Shown here: in pieces, positions 10,248 through 21,677 of the stretch
Layout: each line of letters starts with the position of its first letter
Position numbering within the stretch: the stretch's first letter is position 1
Assembly (NCBI GenBank): GCA_025677835.1
Contig: JAIXMR010000031.1
Coordinates: forward strand, 124,001 to 188,000
DNA from: Sporodiniella umbellata
Taxonomy: Eukaryota > Mucoromycota > Mucoromycetes > Mucorales > Rhizopodaceae
Length of the DNA: 64,000 nucleotides
Direction of reading: 5' to 3'
Program-made: the position numbers and the translations under genes
The notes under the pieces: generated by a model
Databases searched by the model: none
What the model saw: only the letters and a program-made list of their open reading frames with translations
What the model was told of the DNA's origin: nothing

Positions 10248-11675
10248 TGATGAGTGAATAAAAAAAAAACCTGATTAAAAGGCCGCCGTTTTAAAATTAA
10301 CTTGTATGCAAACAATTAAGCTCGGTCTATTTTTTTTCTTGCAAGAGGGGTATCAAAAAAGCTTCCGATTCTGAATTTATTTCCAACACAAAAGGAGACT
10401 TTCATAAAGTTGATTTTTTAAAGCTGCACTTAATTTGTGTTTTTTGTAGACAAGGTTTGAGCAAACCGTTTTGTACCATGATGTCGTATGGGTTTGCTTA
10501 AAATTGCTAAAAGGCATTCAATACAAGAAGAGGGCAAGTTTGCTGACAAAAATTGATCAATGTTATTCACGTGTCGTCAAACTAGTTTTCGGCTGCCTAA
10601 ATATAGAGCTCACCAGACTTTTGATTCTGCTCAGCAACGCACAGTTCTTTTTCTCAAAATTCTACTAAGCATAGCCTTCTATTCATAGTTTTTCCCGCAT
10701 ATGCAAGTAGCCCAGCCATGTTCGCGCTAACATGCTTTGATTTTACCAAACTCTAACGCCTTCTCGCCCGAAAGCCTTATCTCACTTAAACAAGAATAAA
10801 TACTATAGGACCTTTCAAAAAAGAAATAAAACAAAACGCAGAACAGTAAGTCATACCACGTCTGTTTTACTACCCCTGCCTTCAGCAATACAACCAGTTA
10901 ATATTTATTGTTTATTTTAATTGGTTTATGGACTTTCATGTGTATATATACAAATCATCTTCAATTTAGCCAATCAGTAGATATAAATCTGAAATAGTCT
11001 GGTTAGAGCTTTGACGACCTATTTTTTAGTTGAACGGTATCGCTGTTTTGGTTTAACAAACAAAAAAATTCGGTGTCTGTTTATTTACTCTTTTCGAAAA
11101 CGAAATGTTTAATACTTAGAATAAACACTGCTGTGCTTTGATTGCTCAAGTTTTGTGTTTATTATCTTGCGCGCTACAACAGAAGGGTTTGCAATTTTAC
11201 GAACGATTTTCTTTATTTTCTTTTTTTATAACTTCTAAAATCTTGTTTCAACAATTGCTACTTGGAACTTGTTGTCGCGAAATGACAACATATTACAATA
11301 ACGTCCTATGCCCATGTAAAAAAAAAACCTCCAGCCAAATTATTTCCGTTTACTGCTTGAAAGTGCAGTAAAACAGATAGCACAAAAAAAAACAAAACAA
11401 AAGATATAAACAAACACATTTATCTATTTATTTTACTGTAGAAAGTTTTGAAGTTAAAAATACACATTTTTCTGCAATAACAATAACAATAAAAAAAAGT
11501 AAATTTAGACTTTTTCTCTTTGCAAATGAGACGTCTTTTCTACACCCTGTTTTTATAAAGGACTGTTTCTTTAAAGCTTACATTCTTTGGTCCCAATTTA
11601 AACAAAATTTGAAAAACAAGTATATAAGCAGTAAATCTCTTTTCTTTTTTGTTTCAAAACTACTTCAAATCAAAC
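10248..11675. other. Intergenic, 1.4 kb
   Basis: Divergent promoters of COG3 and the secreted protein. Short frames at 10471-10668 and 11138-11371 have low-complexity, leucine/phenylalanine-rich translations with no family resemblance and are taken as noise. Confidence 0.55.
11621..11628 (+). promoter_or_regulatory. TATA box of secreted protein gene
   Basis: TATATAAG sits 48 bp before the ATG at 11676, with a pyrimidine-rich stretch between, the arrangement expected of a strongly expressed fungal gene. Confidence 0.55.
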
Positions 11676-12293
11676 ATGCTCGGCCTTTCTCTTCTTTCTC
11701 TATTTGTCTACTTCACTGCTGCTGCCAGTTTAGAGCCTAGAGCTGAAACAGGCGATGCCCTAATGCTGTATGGTTACAATCCTCCTCGCGTAAACCCTGA
11801 ATATTGTACGGGTTTTCACATCGACTATCCCACAGCTCCTGGGCTAGTATTTGAAGCTAACTCTCTGCAGCAATTACACTGGTCTGTTGATCAGAATATT
11901 CCTAACAGACCAGACATTATCACCCGTATTCGTATCCTTAACTCAACCCAACATAATCAATACGTTATCGGTGAAAATATCAGTAAGACTTTATTTTGCG
12001 TTGCTTTTCTTTTTTAACTTTTAATTTTATTAGGCTTGTATGCTAAGGAAAATCTTGGCTCAGCCAGTTTTCCTCTTGGAATTCAAGATGTTACTGGCCT
12101 TTATCACTACCGTATCATGGTTAATTACGTTGGAACAAGTACCCATTGCGTATATGAGTCTGTTCCTTTCATGATTGTTCAAAACCCCTTCCAAAAATAC
12201 AAAGCTGCTGGACCTGTTCGCCCCGATACTGAAAAAGGGAATATATATACTGAGCTTCCCATTCAGCTGTTCAATCCATCTCAGCAATTGTAG
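11676..12293 (+). CDS. Small secreted protein of unknown function
   Basis: The ATG at 11676 yields a signal peptide [18 protein letters not shown]; upstream in-frame codons lack an ATG. The mature protein contains [54 protein letters not shown], then after one intron [38 protein letters not shown] and [11 protein letters not shown]. The pattern of a beta-rich module around 'W-x-V-D ... I-L-N ... G-x-Y-x-Y-R-I' resembles the KRE9/KNH-like Ser-Thr-rich surface module common in fungi, but it has no Ser/Thr-rich tail or GPI signal, so this is only a fold guess. About 190 residues, two Cys. The intron (after GENI) is GT-AG. Followed in tandem by Pil1, 97 bp away. Confidence 0.75.
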
Positions 12294-12390
12294 TTACACA
12301 CGATTCATGACGTTTAATAATAAAACCTTACCTTTTCCCTTCCTTATACTTTTTTTCGGTCTTTTTTTTTTTTAAAAAAAAGCTTACAAA

Positions 12391-14137
12391 ATGAACTTTA
12401 AAGATTTACAGTATTCAATTGGCAAGCTCAAGTCTGATGTCCAAACCCATTTAGCCAAGAACAACCCAATGCAAAAACAAGATACTAAGGGCCTATCTCT
12501 TTGGATTTTTGAAGAACGTAACGATTTGGCAAGTATGAAGACTTTAAGCTACCAAAAATCTGAAACAAACAAGGCTCTCAAAAGCTGGATTGATGAAGAT
12601 ATGGCTGGAGATAATACAAGAGACTTGGAAGTAAGTATATATATGTTAGTGCCCACTTAGATTGACACTTGCTTTTTTTTAAAAAAAAAAAAAACTTGCT
12701 TACCCAAATTGACGTAGGATGTTGTAGGAGACAAGATATTCAGACTACTTGACAAACAACTCCAAGTTGAACAAGAATATATACGTAATTACATGCTAAC
12801 CATATTTGTGCACTGATTTTTTTTTTATTTTACGTCTAGGTAAATATCAACAATACCGACAGGCAATAAAATCTATCCGAGAGCGAGAAGACAAGATGTC
12901 GGATATTCGAGAAAAGAAACGTTCACTTCAGTCGCGTATCAGTAATCTGACTAAATCCAGTGCTCACTCTCCCAAATTATCCGAGTTTCAAAAAGAGCTG
13001 AGATCCCTAGAGCACGACACTGCAGAAAGTGAGCTTGACCTAGCTAATTTTAAACGTTTTGCACTCAAAGAGGCCTTCTATCTTCGAATGAATGCTATGC
13101 ATGCTTATGCAGAAAAAACAGCCCTCATTGCAGGTTTTGGAAAATACCTTGTTGATTTGATTGAAGTGGAACAAAAAGAGTACACCAATGGCCCCCAAGC
13201 AGCTATAATTTTAGCTGATGCACTAAACGCTTTAGACTACTGGAAACCGTCAGAAGAAGATGAAAGATCTACATTTGCTTATGACAACAGCAAAGGAAAA
13301 GCACCGCTAGTGCCCAAGCATAGCGAAAAAATTCCTCCCAAACTACCTCCTCGTACAGCGCCTACAGGTTATGAGACGGAAGAAGTTCAGCAGACTACAA
13401 GCGATCTTAAAACACAAAGCGAAAGTGAAACTGATGTAGGTGGTATCGATTTGTATGATGCCCCTCCTCCAGCATATGTTTCATCTGAATCAGCGCCTTT
13501 GAACGCAGACCGTCTAGGCTCGTTTTATTCGCCATATCAAGCACATGCTGCTCCTCATGTAGCAGCGAATCACGAGACAGACCCTACATCTTATCAAGGC
13601 CCACCCAACCCTCAAACGCAGTACCAAGACCCTCTCTACCAACATCAATCGCAACATAGTCAGCAAGAATTTTATCAACAGGAACAGACACCTCAGCAGT
13701 CATACCAAGATGCTCATCAACAGCCTTATAACCCTTACCAGGAATCAGCTCGACCAGTATATCAATCCTCACCTTACCCAATACATGCTACCCCTTACCA
13801 AGCACATCCCTCTCCACACCCAGCACATATTCAAGCCTCTTACTCTAGTTTTGCTGACTCGCCCTATCCAGTAGACTATCATCAGCTCTATAGACAGGTT
13901 AGTCAGCGCCAAAACCCACATCATCATGGGTACAGACCCTATGAGGAGTTTCAGCAGAGATATAAAGTAGATGCAGGCGGGTTCCGTGTACCTCCACCTA
14001 TAACGATGACAGCTGAACAAGAGAAAGAGCAATTGGCTAAATACTACGCAGAAAAGACCTCTGGAGAAGATCCCAACTTGAGAAATTATGAAGAAAAAAC
14101 TTCGGGTGAGGAGCACAAACCAGAAAATAAAGATTAA
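12391..14137 (+). CDS. PIL1: Eisosome Pil1/Lsp1-like BAR protein with long low-complexity tail
   Basis: Pil1 proteins form curved lattices under plasma-membrane eisosome furrows. The N-terminal part matches the family: MNFKDLQYSIGKLKSDV, FEERNDLASMKTLSYQKSE, then after two introns a coiled BAR region with SIREREDKM, LDLANFKRFALKEAFYLR and EKTALIAGFGKYLVDLIE, ending ADALNALDYWKPSEEDE. The remaining 240 or so residues are unusual: a basic/proline stretch (KIPPKLPPRTAPTG), a PPPAY motif (YDAPPPAYVSS), then a Q/Y/P/H-rich tail (SYQDAHQQPYNPYQ) and a charged end with two EEKTSGEE-like repeats. Yeast Pil1 is 339 aa; this is about 530. PPxY and PxxPPR could bind WW or SH3 domains (inference). Convergent with the small ORF at 14186. 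Confidence 0.93.
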
Positions 14138-14185
14138 GTTTATTACTGCCTTTTCCTTTTTCAAAAAAAAAAAAAAAAAAGTGTA

Positions 14186-14452
14186 TTAAAATCCGTATCG
14201 ACGCTCAGGCTTTTTTTTTCCATGAGATTTGTTCATTTTTTCAATCGTGGCTTGATCCTCAGTAGCTAGTTCATGGTCTATACGAGCACCTCTAGATTCT
14301 CCATTAGCATGTCCATGAAATTTCTTATTGGCTTCTTGTAACTCCTGGTAGGTATCATACATTATACCATGATCTTTATGTTTCTCATATGACCGCCCAG
14401 CGCTTAAAGCAGCTTCAGTATGTGAGACATTTGCTTTTTGATGGTGAGACAT
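14186..14452 (-). CDS. Small charged hypothetical protein (88 aa)
   Basis: Start at 14452 gives MSHHQKANVSHTEAALSAG, then RSYEKHKDHGIMYDTYQEL, KKFHGHANGE, IDHELATEDQATIEKMNK and a basic end KKKPERRYGF. An in-frame ATG at 14497 would add 15 mostly Lys residues from a poly-pyrimidine/purine stretch more like a 5' UTR, so I prefer the inner start. Histidine-rich and hydrophilic, without signal or membrane segment. I do not recognise the family. Amino-acid composition is protein-like and it lies 48 bp from the convergent Pil1 stop, an arrangement shared by other real genes here. Confidence 0.6.
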   Translation of the reverse strand: MSHHQKANVSHTEAALSAGRSYEKHKDHGIMYDTYQELQEANKKFHGHANGESRGARIDHELATEDQATIEKMNKSHGKKKPERRYGF

Positions 14453-14497
14453 TTCTTTCTTTTTTCTTTTTTGCTTTTTTGCTTTTTTACGGGACAA

Positions 14498-15842
14498 AAG
14501 AAAAAAAGAAAGAAAAAAAAGATATATAGACAGGGCTTGTTTATACCCATAAAAGTTCAGCTCTTGTGGAGTTTAAGATTCTCAGTATATCTTGTTCGAT
14601 ACTTCTTGGTTACTGCAGAATATACATTTATTTATGTTTTATCAATTTTTTCTCTTACAAATAACCTTTGTCGGTAATGTCATTACCAAAGGTATGTGTA
14701 ATTTGAGGTGAAAAAGAAAAAAAAAACCAAATAGCCATGGGTATGTTGTTGGTGTTAAATGCGGTAGCCTACAACTTTTTGATATAACTCAGAAAGCTGC
14801 TATCAATCAATTTGTTTATTTATTAAATAAGTATGGTTGATACACTGCTATTATTTATATTTGATACGTTGAAGATACAAAATATGAGACTTAAAAGAGT
14901 TTCTTTTTCAATAAGCTTTAGAAGAAATAGAGATTTGTTTTATTTGTCGGTTAAGCAAAGTCATGCGAATGGTCACTGTATTTTTCAAAACGTTGTGTTG
15001 TATTAGTTGTCTTATAAAGTAAAGAGTTAAAAACAGCGTCTACTGATCGACAGCGGTTTATTTTTGTGTGCACTACTAAAGGTTTGCTTCTGGGCTTCAT
15101 AGTTTTTGGCTTTATTTCCTGCAAGAACTTTTTCAACAAAGGCTCTAAATTCATATCAAGGTTCAAGATTATTAAAATATATGTGATTTAGATTAATGCT
15201 AGCACATATAGATGTACGTATTTATATACATATTTAGTGAAGCTTTATGCAGCTAAGAGATTACCAATGGGAGACACCAATACACATATCTGCATAAAAT
15301 GGCTACCGTCATTTACTATTAGGGAATGATTTTTACGTAGATTATATGTAATTGTTTAGTTTCCATAAAAGGTGCTTTTTTATTCACAATTGATATTGCG
15401 TTCGATAATACAAAATATCAATCCTGAAAACACTGTGTTTTCTATGAGGTTTTTCGGTCTGCAAAAGTATCGGATTAAGTAAGAGTTGGAAAGCCTATGT
15501 TACTCGCTAAAAGCTATTTTGGACCCTGCTCAACACTTAAGCCTGAGTTGTACTGGGTAAAATGATTGGATCAAGTTTATATTACACTTCTATACAAAAC
15601 CCCAATAGTAAATAAATGTTGACCACAATATCTCATTCTCAAAGAGATGTAACAAATGTATTTCTCTTATCGTATTACAATGCCTAGAGGCAAGATATAT
15701 AATGCCAAAAAAATCCAATCAAGTAGTGTTTAAAGAAAGCAAAATCAAGTTTTTAGCCTCAGGAAGTGCGTTTTTTCAATGTCTCGTTACTATTAACAAT
15801 TTGGTTCACCTTTTAGTTTTTGTGTCAAACTTTTTGATTTTT
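14498..15842. other. Intergenic between small ORF and sulfatase B 3' end
   Basis: AT-rich; holds only the possible small frame at 14951-15154. Sequence directly after the sulfatase B stop does not resemble the sequence after sulfatase A, so the duplicated arm ends here. Confidence 0.6.
14951..15154 (-). CDS. Possible small protein (67 aa), unrecognised
   Basis: ATG at 15154 opens MNLEPLLKKFLQEIKPKT, continues with a basic middle (KPLVVHTKINRCRSVDAV) and ends YSDHSHDFA. Balanced charged/hydrophobic composition makes it less noise-like than other short frames, but no family, signal or neighbour supports it. Confidence 0.28.
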   Translation of the reverse strand: MNLEPLLKKFLQEIKPKTMKPRSKPLVVHTKINRCRSVDAVFNSLLYKTTNTTQRFEKYSDHSHDFA

Positions 15843-16466
15843 TTAATTGCCAAAAGAGTAGAAATTATATTTGGACCAGTTTACAGGTGTATTAAGCAAT
15901 TTCTCGGAAACAGGAATAGCGTTCTTTTCAAAATCATCTTCGGGTAATACCTGGCCTGCATCAGGAGATGCAGGAACTAGCTTGAAAAGATCATGATACT
16001 CTTTAGGCAAGTCGAGCTCCGAGTCTCTTTTGTAAAGAGTGTGTTGTATTGTTACTTTAGGAACATTGTCTGTAGTGAGCAAAGAAACAGAAGAGTTGAC
16101 AGTAGTATTGGAAAGAAAGTGTTGGCCAACCTGAGGTATTTCATTGGCTACGTTGTAATAAGGAAGGCACTCTTTAAACGTCACAGGCTTGAACTGGGTG
16201 TAGTGCTCGTCATATTTGCTGTCAAGAGCATCTTCCAGAGTTGCTACTGTACCGTCAGGGTGCAAGACCTTCCAGGGGTTTCGACAACTTTCTGCACGGC
16301 AAGATTTCAGCACTATAAGAAGTGCATCTAGACGAGTTACCAAGCTGGTATGAGCAAATGAATGAATATTATGCGTTTCATAAGGATCGTTTTTCAAGTC
16401 ATATAACTCGTGCTCTCCTGTACACCAGACAGAGTACATATCTATGTATAGATATTAGTTGCAGCA

Positions 16467-16498
<32 letters not shown>

Positions 16499-17181
16499 AG
16501 TGAGACATATATATTTACAGTTGTATTTTGGAGCAATTACTCGAACGGTCTTGTAAATATTAGGTCCTTGTATATGGCCATTGTTGGAATTATAAATTTC
16601 TTCCAAATTTGTGTCTGACCAGAATTCAACAGCAAAGCTTTCTTTAGAGGCAGGTCGATGATGATGTTTCAGTTTTTTGTTGATAGGGATAACACCACCA
16701 TCTACCCAAGCGGGAACTTCTGCATTGGCCAAAGCAAGAAAGGTCGAAGGAAGGTCGTGGTGGGTACTGACCGTATCACTGACTTTGCCCTGAGGAACTC
16801 CAGGACCGCGTACGATAAAAGGCACGCTAAAAAAAACCATTGGATTTCCAAAAAATAAACAAGAGTATGAACACACTTACTTTATATCTTCTTCAATATT
16901 AGAGGTCTTTCCAGGATAAGATCGATGCTGACCCAAATGGTATCCATTGTCTGAACTATAAAATATGTAGGTGTTGTCCAAGTTGTTTTGCTTTTCAAGT
17001 TCGTCAAAGATACTCCCAACTATTTCGTCAACGGCTTGTAAAGCTCTCAGACGATTACGGTAAGCCTCATCAAAGTTTTCAACAGTAGTTTCGTTTAGCT
17101 TTTTGAGATACTTCCAATAAGAGGCCGTTTTAGTTTGCTTTGAAGGATTGAAGTTTGCGTTACGAGGAACTACTGAATGTC

Positions 17182-17215
<34 letters not shown>

Positions 17216-17686
17216 TAAAATATAAATTACTTTTCACGTCTTTGAATAGATGAGAATGCCTTGCAGCAGGAACAGCAAAAGTGGTGTCCATGGTTCCATT
17301 TTCATGAATGACAAACTGGGCATGAGGAGCCATAGGAGAAACCCATAGGAAAAATGGATCTTTTTGTTTTCCCAGTCTTTTGAGAGCAGCCTTAGCCTTT
17401 GCATGAATAATATCTGTTTGATATGCATCTTTATAATAAACGGGTGCCTCTCCATTTTTTGAAAAAACAGCAGTGTTGTAAACATAAGTGTAAGGGTCTA
17501 CAAGTTGATCTAAGGTAAGAGTTGAGTAATCGAAAAGAAGAATAGAGTACTCTTTTTATATCTTTTTTCAAGTTTTTTTTTTTTTGTATGTATTTTTTCT
17601 TTTTACCTTGGTAGTTAAACCTATTGGTTAAGCAATAAAGAAATTTAGAGAGCAATCAAAAAAACAACATGCAAATTTTTCTTTTC

Positions 17687-17719
<33 letters not shown>

Positions 17720-18250
17720 GCATTAAATGAGAGTTACCCTTTTGGTGTTGGATTGTTGTAGTTGTTGACAGAATATTGGTTCATGAGCTTACCAATATAG
17801 TTTGTATTGTACCCAGCATTCTGTAGCCAAAGAGGTAGATAATCTTCACCAAGCTTTAGCCCATTGAAACGGTTATATCCTCCATACGGCGGACTAACAT
17901 CTGTGATACTAAAAAAGATAATAATAATAAAAAAAAAAACAAACAAACAAAAAAAGGTTAATCTTTGGTCTTAAATATCGTTATACAATATACTTTGTAT
18001 TGTGAGAATATTGTCCTCTAAGAAGACTAACACGACTGGGGCAGCAGACAGAAATTGTAGCATAATGATTCTTGAAGAGCGTCCCTTTCTCTACCAGGTG
18101 TTTTTGAACATTAGGCATGAAATCAAGCGAGTTTAACTGATAATCTTGGTCATCTGTAAATATGAATATGATATTAGGCTTATCAGTAGCTTCAGCTTTA
18201 GGCAGAACCAGAACAGCAAGGGCGCTAAAAGCCAAAGACAAGATCTTCAT
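15843..18250 (-). CDS. Secreted sulfatase, copy B of an inverted duplicate pair
   Basis: Predicted protein identical to copy A (3751-6149): same signal peptide, TDDQ metal site, CCPSR formylglycine motif, SSDNGYHLGQH block and C-terminus ending NFYSFGN. All six introns are present at the same places, including the 14-nt microexon (17607-17620), so this is a DNA-level copy, not a retrocopy. The start ATG at 18250 is preceded by a different promoter, with tttatataaat about 70 bp upstream; an in-frame ATG four codons earlier is unlikely to be used. The stop is TAA and lies in different 3' sequence from copy A. Both copies look intact, so both could be expressed, possibly under different control because the promoters are unlike. 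Confidence 0.92.
15843..18250 (-). repeat. Inverted repeat arm B (partner 3751-6149)
   Basis: About 2.4 kb, reverse complement of arm A with only run-length differences, one small intron indel and a silent base change seen. The 9.7 kb between arms (6150-15842) could invert by recombination. Confidence 0.95.
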
Positions 18251-18475
18251 GTGCGAATACAAGATTTGAAAAAACCAAGAAAAAGCAATAAACTTAGATT
18301 ATACTTTGGTGGGATTTATATAAAGTTGATTAGATCAATATCATATTACACAAAACAAGTAAATGTCACAGATGGTGTAATTGTATATTTTTTCTAAAAT
18401 TTGACAATTATTGCGCCATAACATATCTAATTTCACAAAAGAGACATTGCTTTTAGCTAAGAGTAGTAATACTGT

Positions 18476-19919
18476 CTATTTTTGCTTTTTTATAATATAG
18501 GCGTATATGCCCAAATCCTCATTTTCCCGTCGTCTTTTCTTTATTTCGCCATATGCCTTGTCTTTGATTTGAGCGTTAGAGCGGTTATCTAAGCTTGGAG
18601 CTACTCTATTCTTTATATCAACCCAAAGCGGCTTTTTTATTTGTACTATCCCAGTTTCCAAAGCCTGTATTTCTTTCAGAGTCCAAGGCTCTCGCTCCTT
18701 TCGCAATTTTAAGTTGTTAGGTACATTTATAGTACTAGAAGGCCCGCATGGAGTCCGCACTGCAAACGATACACGGCGTCTGTCTCTGCGGGTTTGTTGA
18801 GTATTTTTTCTCTTTTCTTGCTCTTCCTTCTCTGTCTCTATCATCTCATCCTCCGATTCTCTCAGCTCGTCCTCTTCAGAGGGCTCATTATTAAAGCTTT
18901 CCTGAACGATTCTCTCATACTGCTCTTCATCCACACTACCTGACTCATCTTCATATGAGTCGTCTTCTGACAATTCATTTGTATGGTCAACTGGCGAATC
19001 CCAATCCATTTGAACTAGAACTCGTGATGAAGGAAGCTCTTCCATATATGACATCGGCCAACTAACAGGCTTAGTTTTTAAAAGAAAGCATTTTTCTTAC
19101 CGTTCAAACTTTTCTGGGTGTTCAAATTTTTCCTAATTCAAATCAAACTGCTTAGTCTTTACCTTTGCCGCATAAAGATTCTATATGGTATACTTACTAT
19201 TCTTTCTCTTATATACGCTAAGAAGTATACATAGACCGAATTTGGCTGCTTTTCATGTTCGATTAATAGTTGCTTCAAGTCATTGCGAATCTATGGGTTA
19301 TGTTTGCGATGTTATTTATCTGATTCTAAAAGGTTTAAATATAAACCTTAGTTCTAAGCTCCAAAGCTTTTTTTGGGATAATGAAGTTTTCCATATTGTT
19401 TTCCAAATGATCCCCATATTTTAGCAGATCTAAAGGGAAATAGCGGTTGAGCAGCTCCTTCATGTTTTTGTGATGACTTTCACTGACATGGTTCAAAAAC
19501 AAATCCAACTTTAGTTGGAAGTAAAGCTCAACGTCTCTTTCAATCACTTTAACATGAAAGGGTAGGATGGCGGTGAAAAAGTGCGCTAGGCATTCTTCGA
19601 CTTGCGTGTTTGTGTGATAAAGATAGGCAAAGGTGGCTACATTTATTTCTTCTAGCGTCTGGTGGTACTTTTTAGCAACCTTTCTGGGCATTTTGTCTTT
19701 TAGCTGATCTCTTGTTATAAATAGCTGTCCTTCGTAAAGAGTTTGTTTGGCATCTAAATAGCTAATGAGGCTTTATTCATCTATTTGTGTTTTTGGAAAC
19801 TAAGACAACACACCTTTAATCTCATTATATATGTAATTGAGCTCTTCTAAATCGACATGTGCCTCTTTAAACAGATCGAGTAGTTTTTTGCAAATAGATG
19901 CTAGCTTTTTTGAGTTCAT
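18476..19919 (-). CDS. TBF1/TRF-like telobox Myb protein
   Basis: The C-terminus carries a Myb/SANT domain of the telobox type: EPWTLKEIQALETGI, LWVDIKNRVAPSL, then NRSNAQIKDKA, which parallels the NRT-x-VQLKDKAR helix of fungal Tbf1 and the VDLKDKWR of TRF. N-terminal exons begin MNSKKLASICKKLLDLF (start 19919), join by intron to KDAKQTLYEGQLFITRD and give a helical, Cys-poor region with FAYLYHTNTQVEECLAHFF and HHKNMKELLNRYFPLD. That is compatible with a TRFH dimer domain, but I cannot confirm it. A linker exon (EKFEHPEKFER, 19105-19136) joins to WPMSYMEELPSS, followed by an acidic stretch and a basic run. Known relatives bind TTAGGG-like repeats at telomeres and promoters. The join between the N-terminal part and the Myb exon is the least certain step; they could be two genes. 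Confidence 0.58.
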
Positions 19920-21445
19920 TTCAGGATAAAAAAAAACAGTAAAAAAAGTGTCTGTTTTAAAAATATTGTGAAACACCACACTACGCATAACACAGACTCA
20001 AGCCTTCATGCTATAGACAAACTGAAGCTAAATAAAAGCCTCCTTTGGCCCGATTATAAATGAGTGGACCTTTATACGAAAAAATTTGTATATAGGGACG
20101 AAACTCCAAATCACGCATTTTATGACAGGGCCTGTATAAGTTATATATATCTTGTCCGTCAATACCTGCAACATATAGATATATATCATATGAATCGTAA
20201 CTCCAACAACAAAAGGCTTCTTCCTAGCAAAAGATTTTATTGTCTCTTTTGTTAACAATACATTTCAACTTGAGGTTTACATAAGAATATACTGTAGCTT
20301 CAACTTATTCAACAATGCTTGTTTACACCTCTCAAGACGATTCGACTATATGCGGCCTTTGTAATTGTACATTTAGATTAGAGTAAAATAAATGTTGTAG
20401 CACAGCCAGATTTTATCCCAGAGAAAGTGATTGATATTTTGGCACAATATTTGTGTATAAATGTCTGGGCGTTTGACTAAAAAAGAAAAAAAAGCTAGTA
20501 GTTCTCAGCTTTGAGTGAATCCGTTTTTTAAGTTGACACATAAGGTGGTTATAATCTGTAGCTTTGTTATATTAGAAAAAGCGAAGACAAGTCTAGAGAA
20601 ACTTCAATTTATAAAGGAATCAAACAAGTAAGCAAGAATATTTAAACCCAGTTTGGTAGTTTTATAAACGGATGGTTGTATAAAACTAGAAATAGGGCTT
20701 TATGTACTTCTTTGTTTGTTAAACACTTAGAAAATCTTGTGTAAGTATAGTTTTAAAACGCTGATTGCCTTATTAACCTTTTTACCTTCTTGTTTTTAAA
20801 ACAAAAATCAAAAGGGAGGCGAATGTATATATTTTGTCAGTCTATACTAACCAGCATTACTTTTCATTTTTATTTTAGGGGAACAAAACAAACTTTTTTT
20901 TTAAGGCTGACAGCTGATGTCTGTTACTTCACTAAGTAGGTACGGGTATTGTGCAGCTTTGTTTGAAATTACAGCTTAAATGGTTTTTTAATCTGTATCC
21001 GATAAAAAAGATGGTATTGATTTATAGGCAAAATAATACAAAGAATAAGGAAATCAAAGATACAACTTACGATAACTATTGCACTATGTGGAATGAGGAA
21101 TTAAGCATAAAAGCCTCAAGTAAAAAGGATTCCTTTGGTGCTCAAACTACAAAGTGCTAGTTTATAGTATTAATACAAAACCAAATTTGAAAAATAAACT
21201 TTATTGTTAAACGTCAAAACCCATATAACTATGATTGTTATAAACAAAACCATAGCACGTGACGGCTATTCAGGTATTCTAAGATATTGTGTGTCTCAAC
21301 CTTAACAAATAAGAATTGCAATTATCTTCTATACCAACCTAATACAAAGACATTGGCAATTTAAGTGTTTGAAAGAATGAGATATCAAATTCCAAGAAAA
21401 AGAAAAGTCATGTTATAAAGCTTTTAAACTCTTTAGATATAGTAA

Positions 21446-21502
21446 ACGCGTAAGTTTTGTGCGACATCGCAAAAACGCGCTTATTTTTACTCCGGTCACG
21501 CG
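21446..21502 (+). promoter_or_regulatory. Cluster of MCB-like (ACGCG) elements before RNR2
   Basis: A perfect MCB hexamer ACGCGT at 21446-21451, ACGCGC at 21475-21480 and CACGCG at 21497-21502, about 250-310 bp before the RNR2 ATG. MBF binds ACGCGT in yeasts and drives G1/S genes including ribonucleotide reductase; use in this fungus is inferred. Confidence 0.55.
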
Positions 21503-21606
21503 AATATAGTCATATAACAGTCCTAGCCAATTGGATTTTTCAATTTTTTTTTATCTTTAAAGGGGAAAATTGAAACGGAGAACAATTGTAGGGTCGTGTT
21601 TTTTTT

Positions 21607-21619
21607 TTTTCGCGCAAAA
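21607..21619 (+). promoter_or_regulatory. E2F-like site before RNR2
   Basis: TTTTCGCGCAAAA matches the E2F/DP consensus TTTSSCGC on both strands and lies about 135 bp before the ATG. A further GCGCG core occurs near 21650. Confidence 0.5.
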
Positions 21620-21677
21620 AAAAACACGTAAAAAAATTTATACTTTCTAGCGCGACTTCCAGTCACGTCCAAAAAGA

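Noticed and set aside
14453..14497. Upstream ATG extending the small protein with a Lys-rich leader
   Set aside because: The 15 added residues come from a simple purine tract and look like untranslated leader.
3751..18250. Treating the inverted arms as terminal repeats of one large mobile element
   Set aside because: Each arm is a complete sulfatase gene whose edges are coding ends; no target-site duplication or transposase lies at or between them.
20028..20258. Minus-strand frame with IIGPKEAFI ending
   Set aside because: Starts without ATG, overlaps an equally long frame on the other strand, and shows no recognisable domain.
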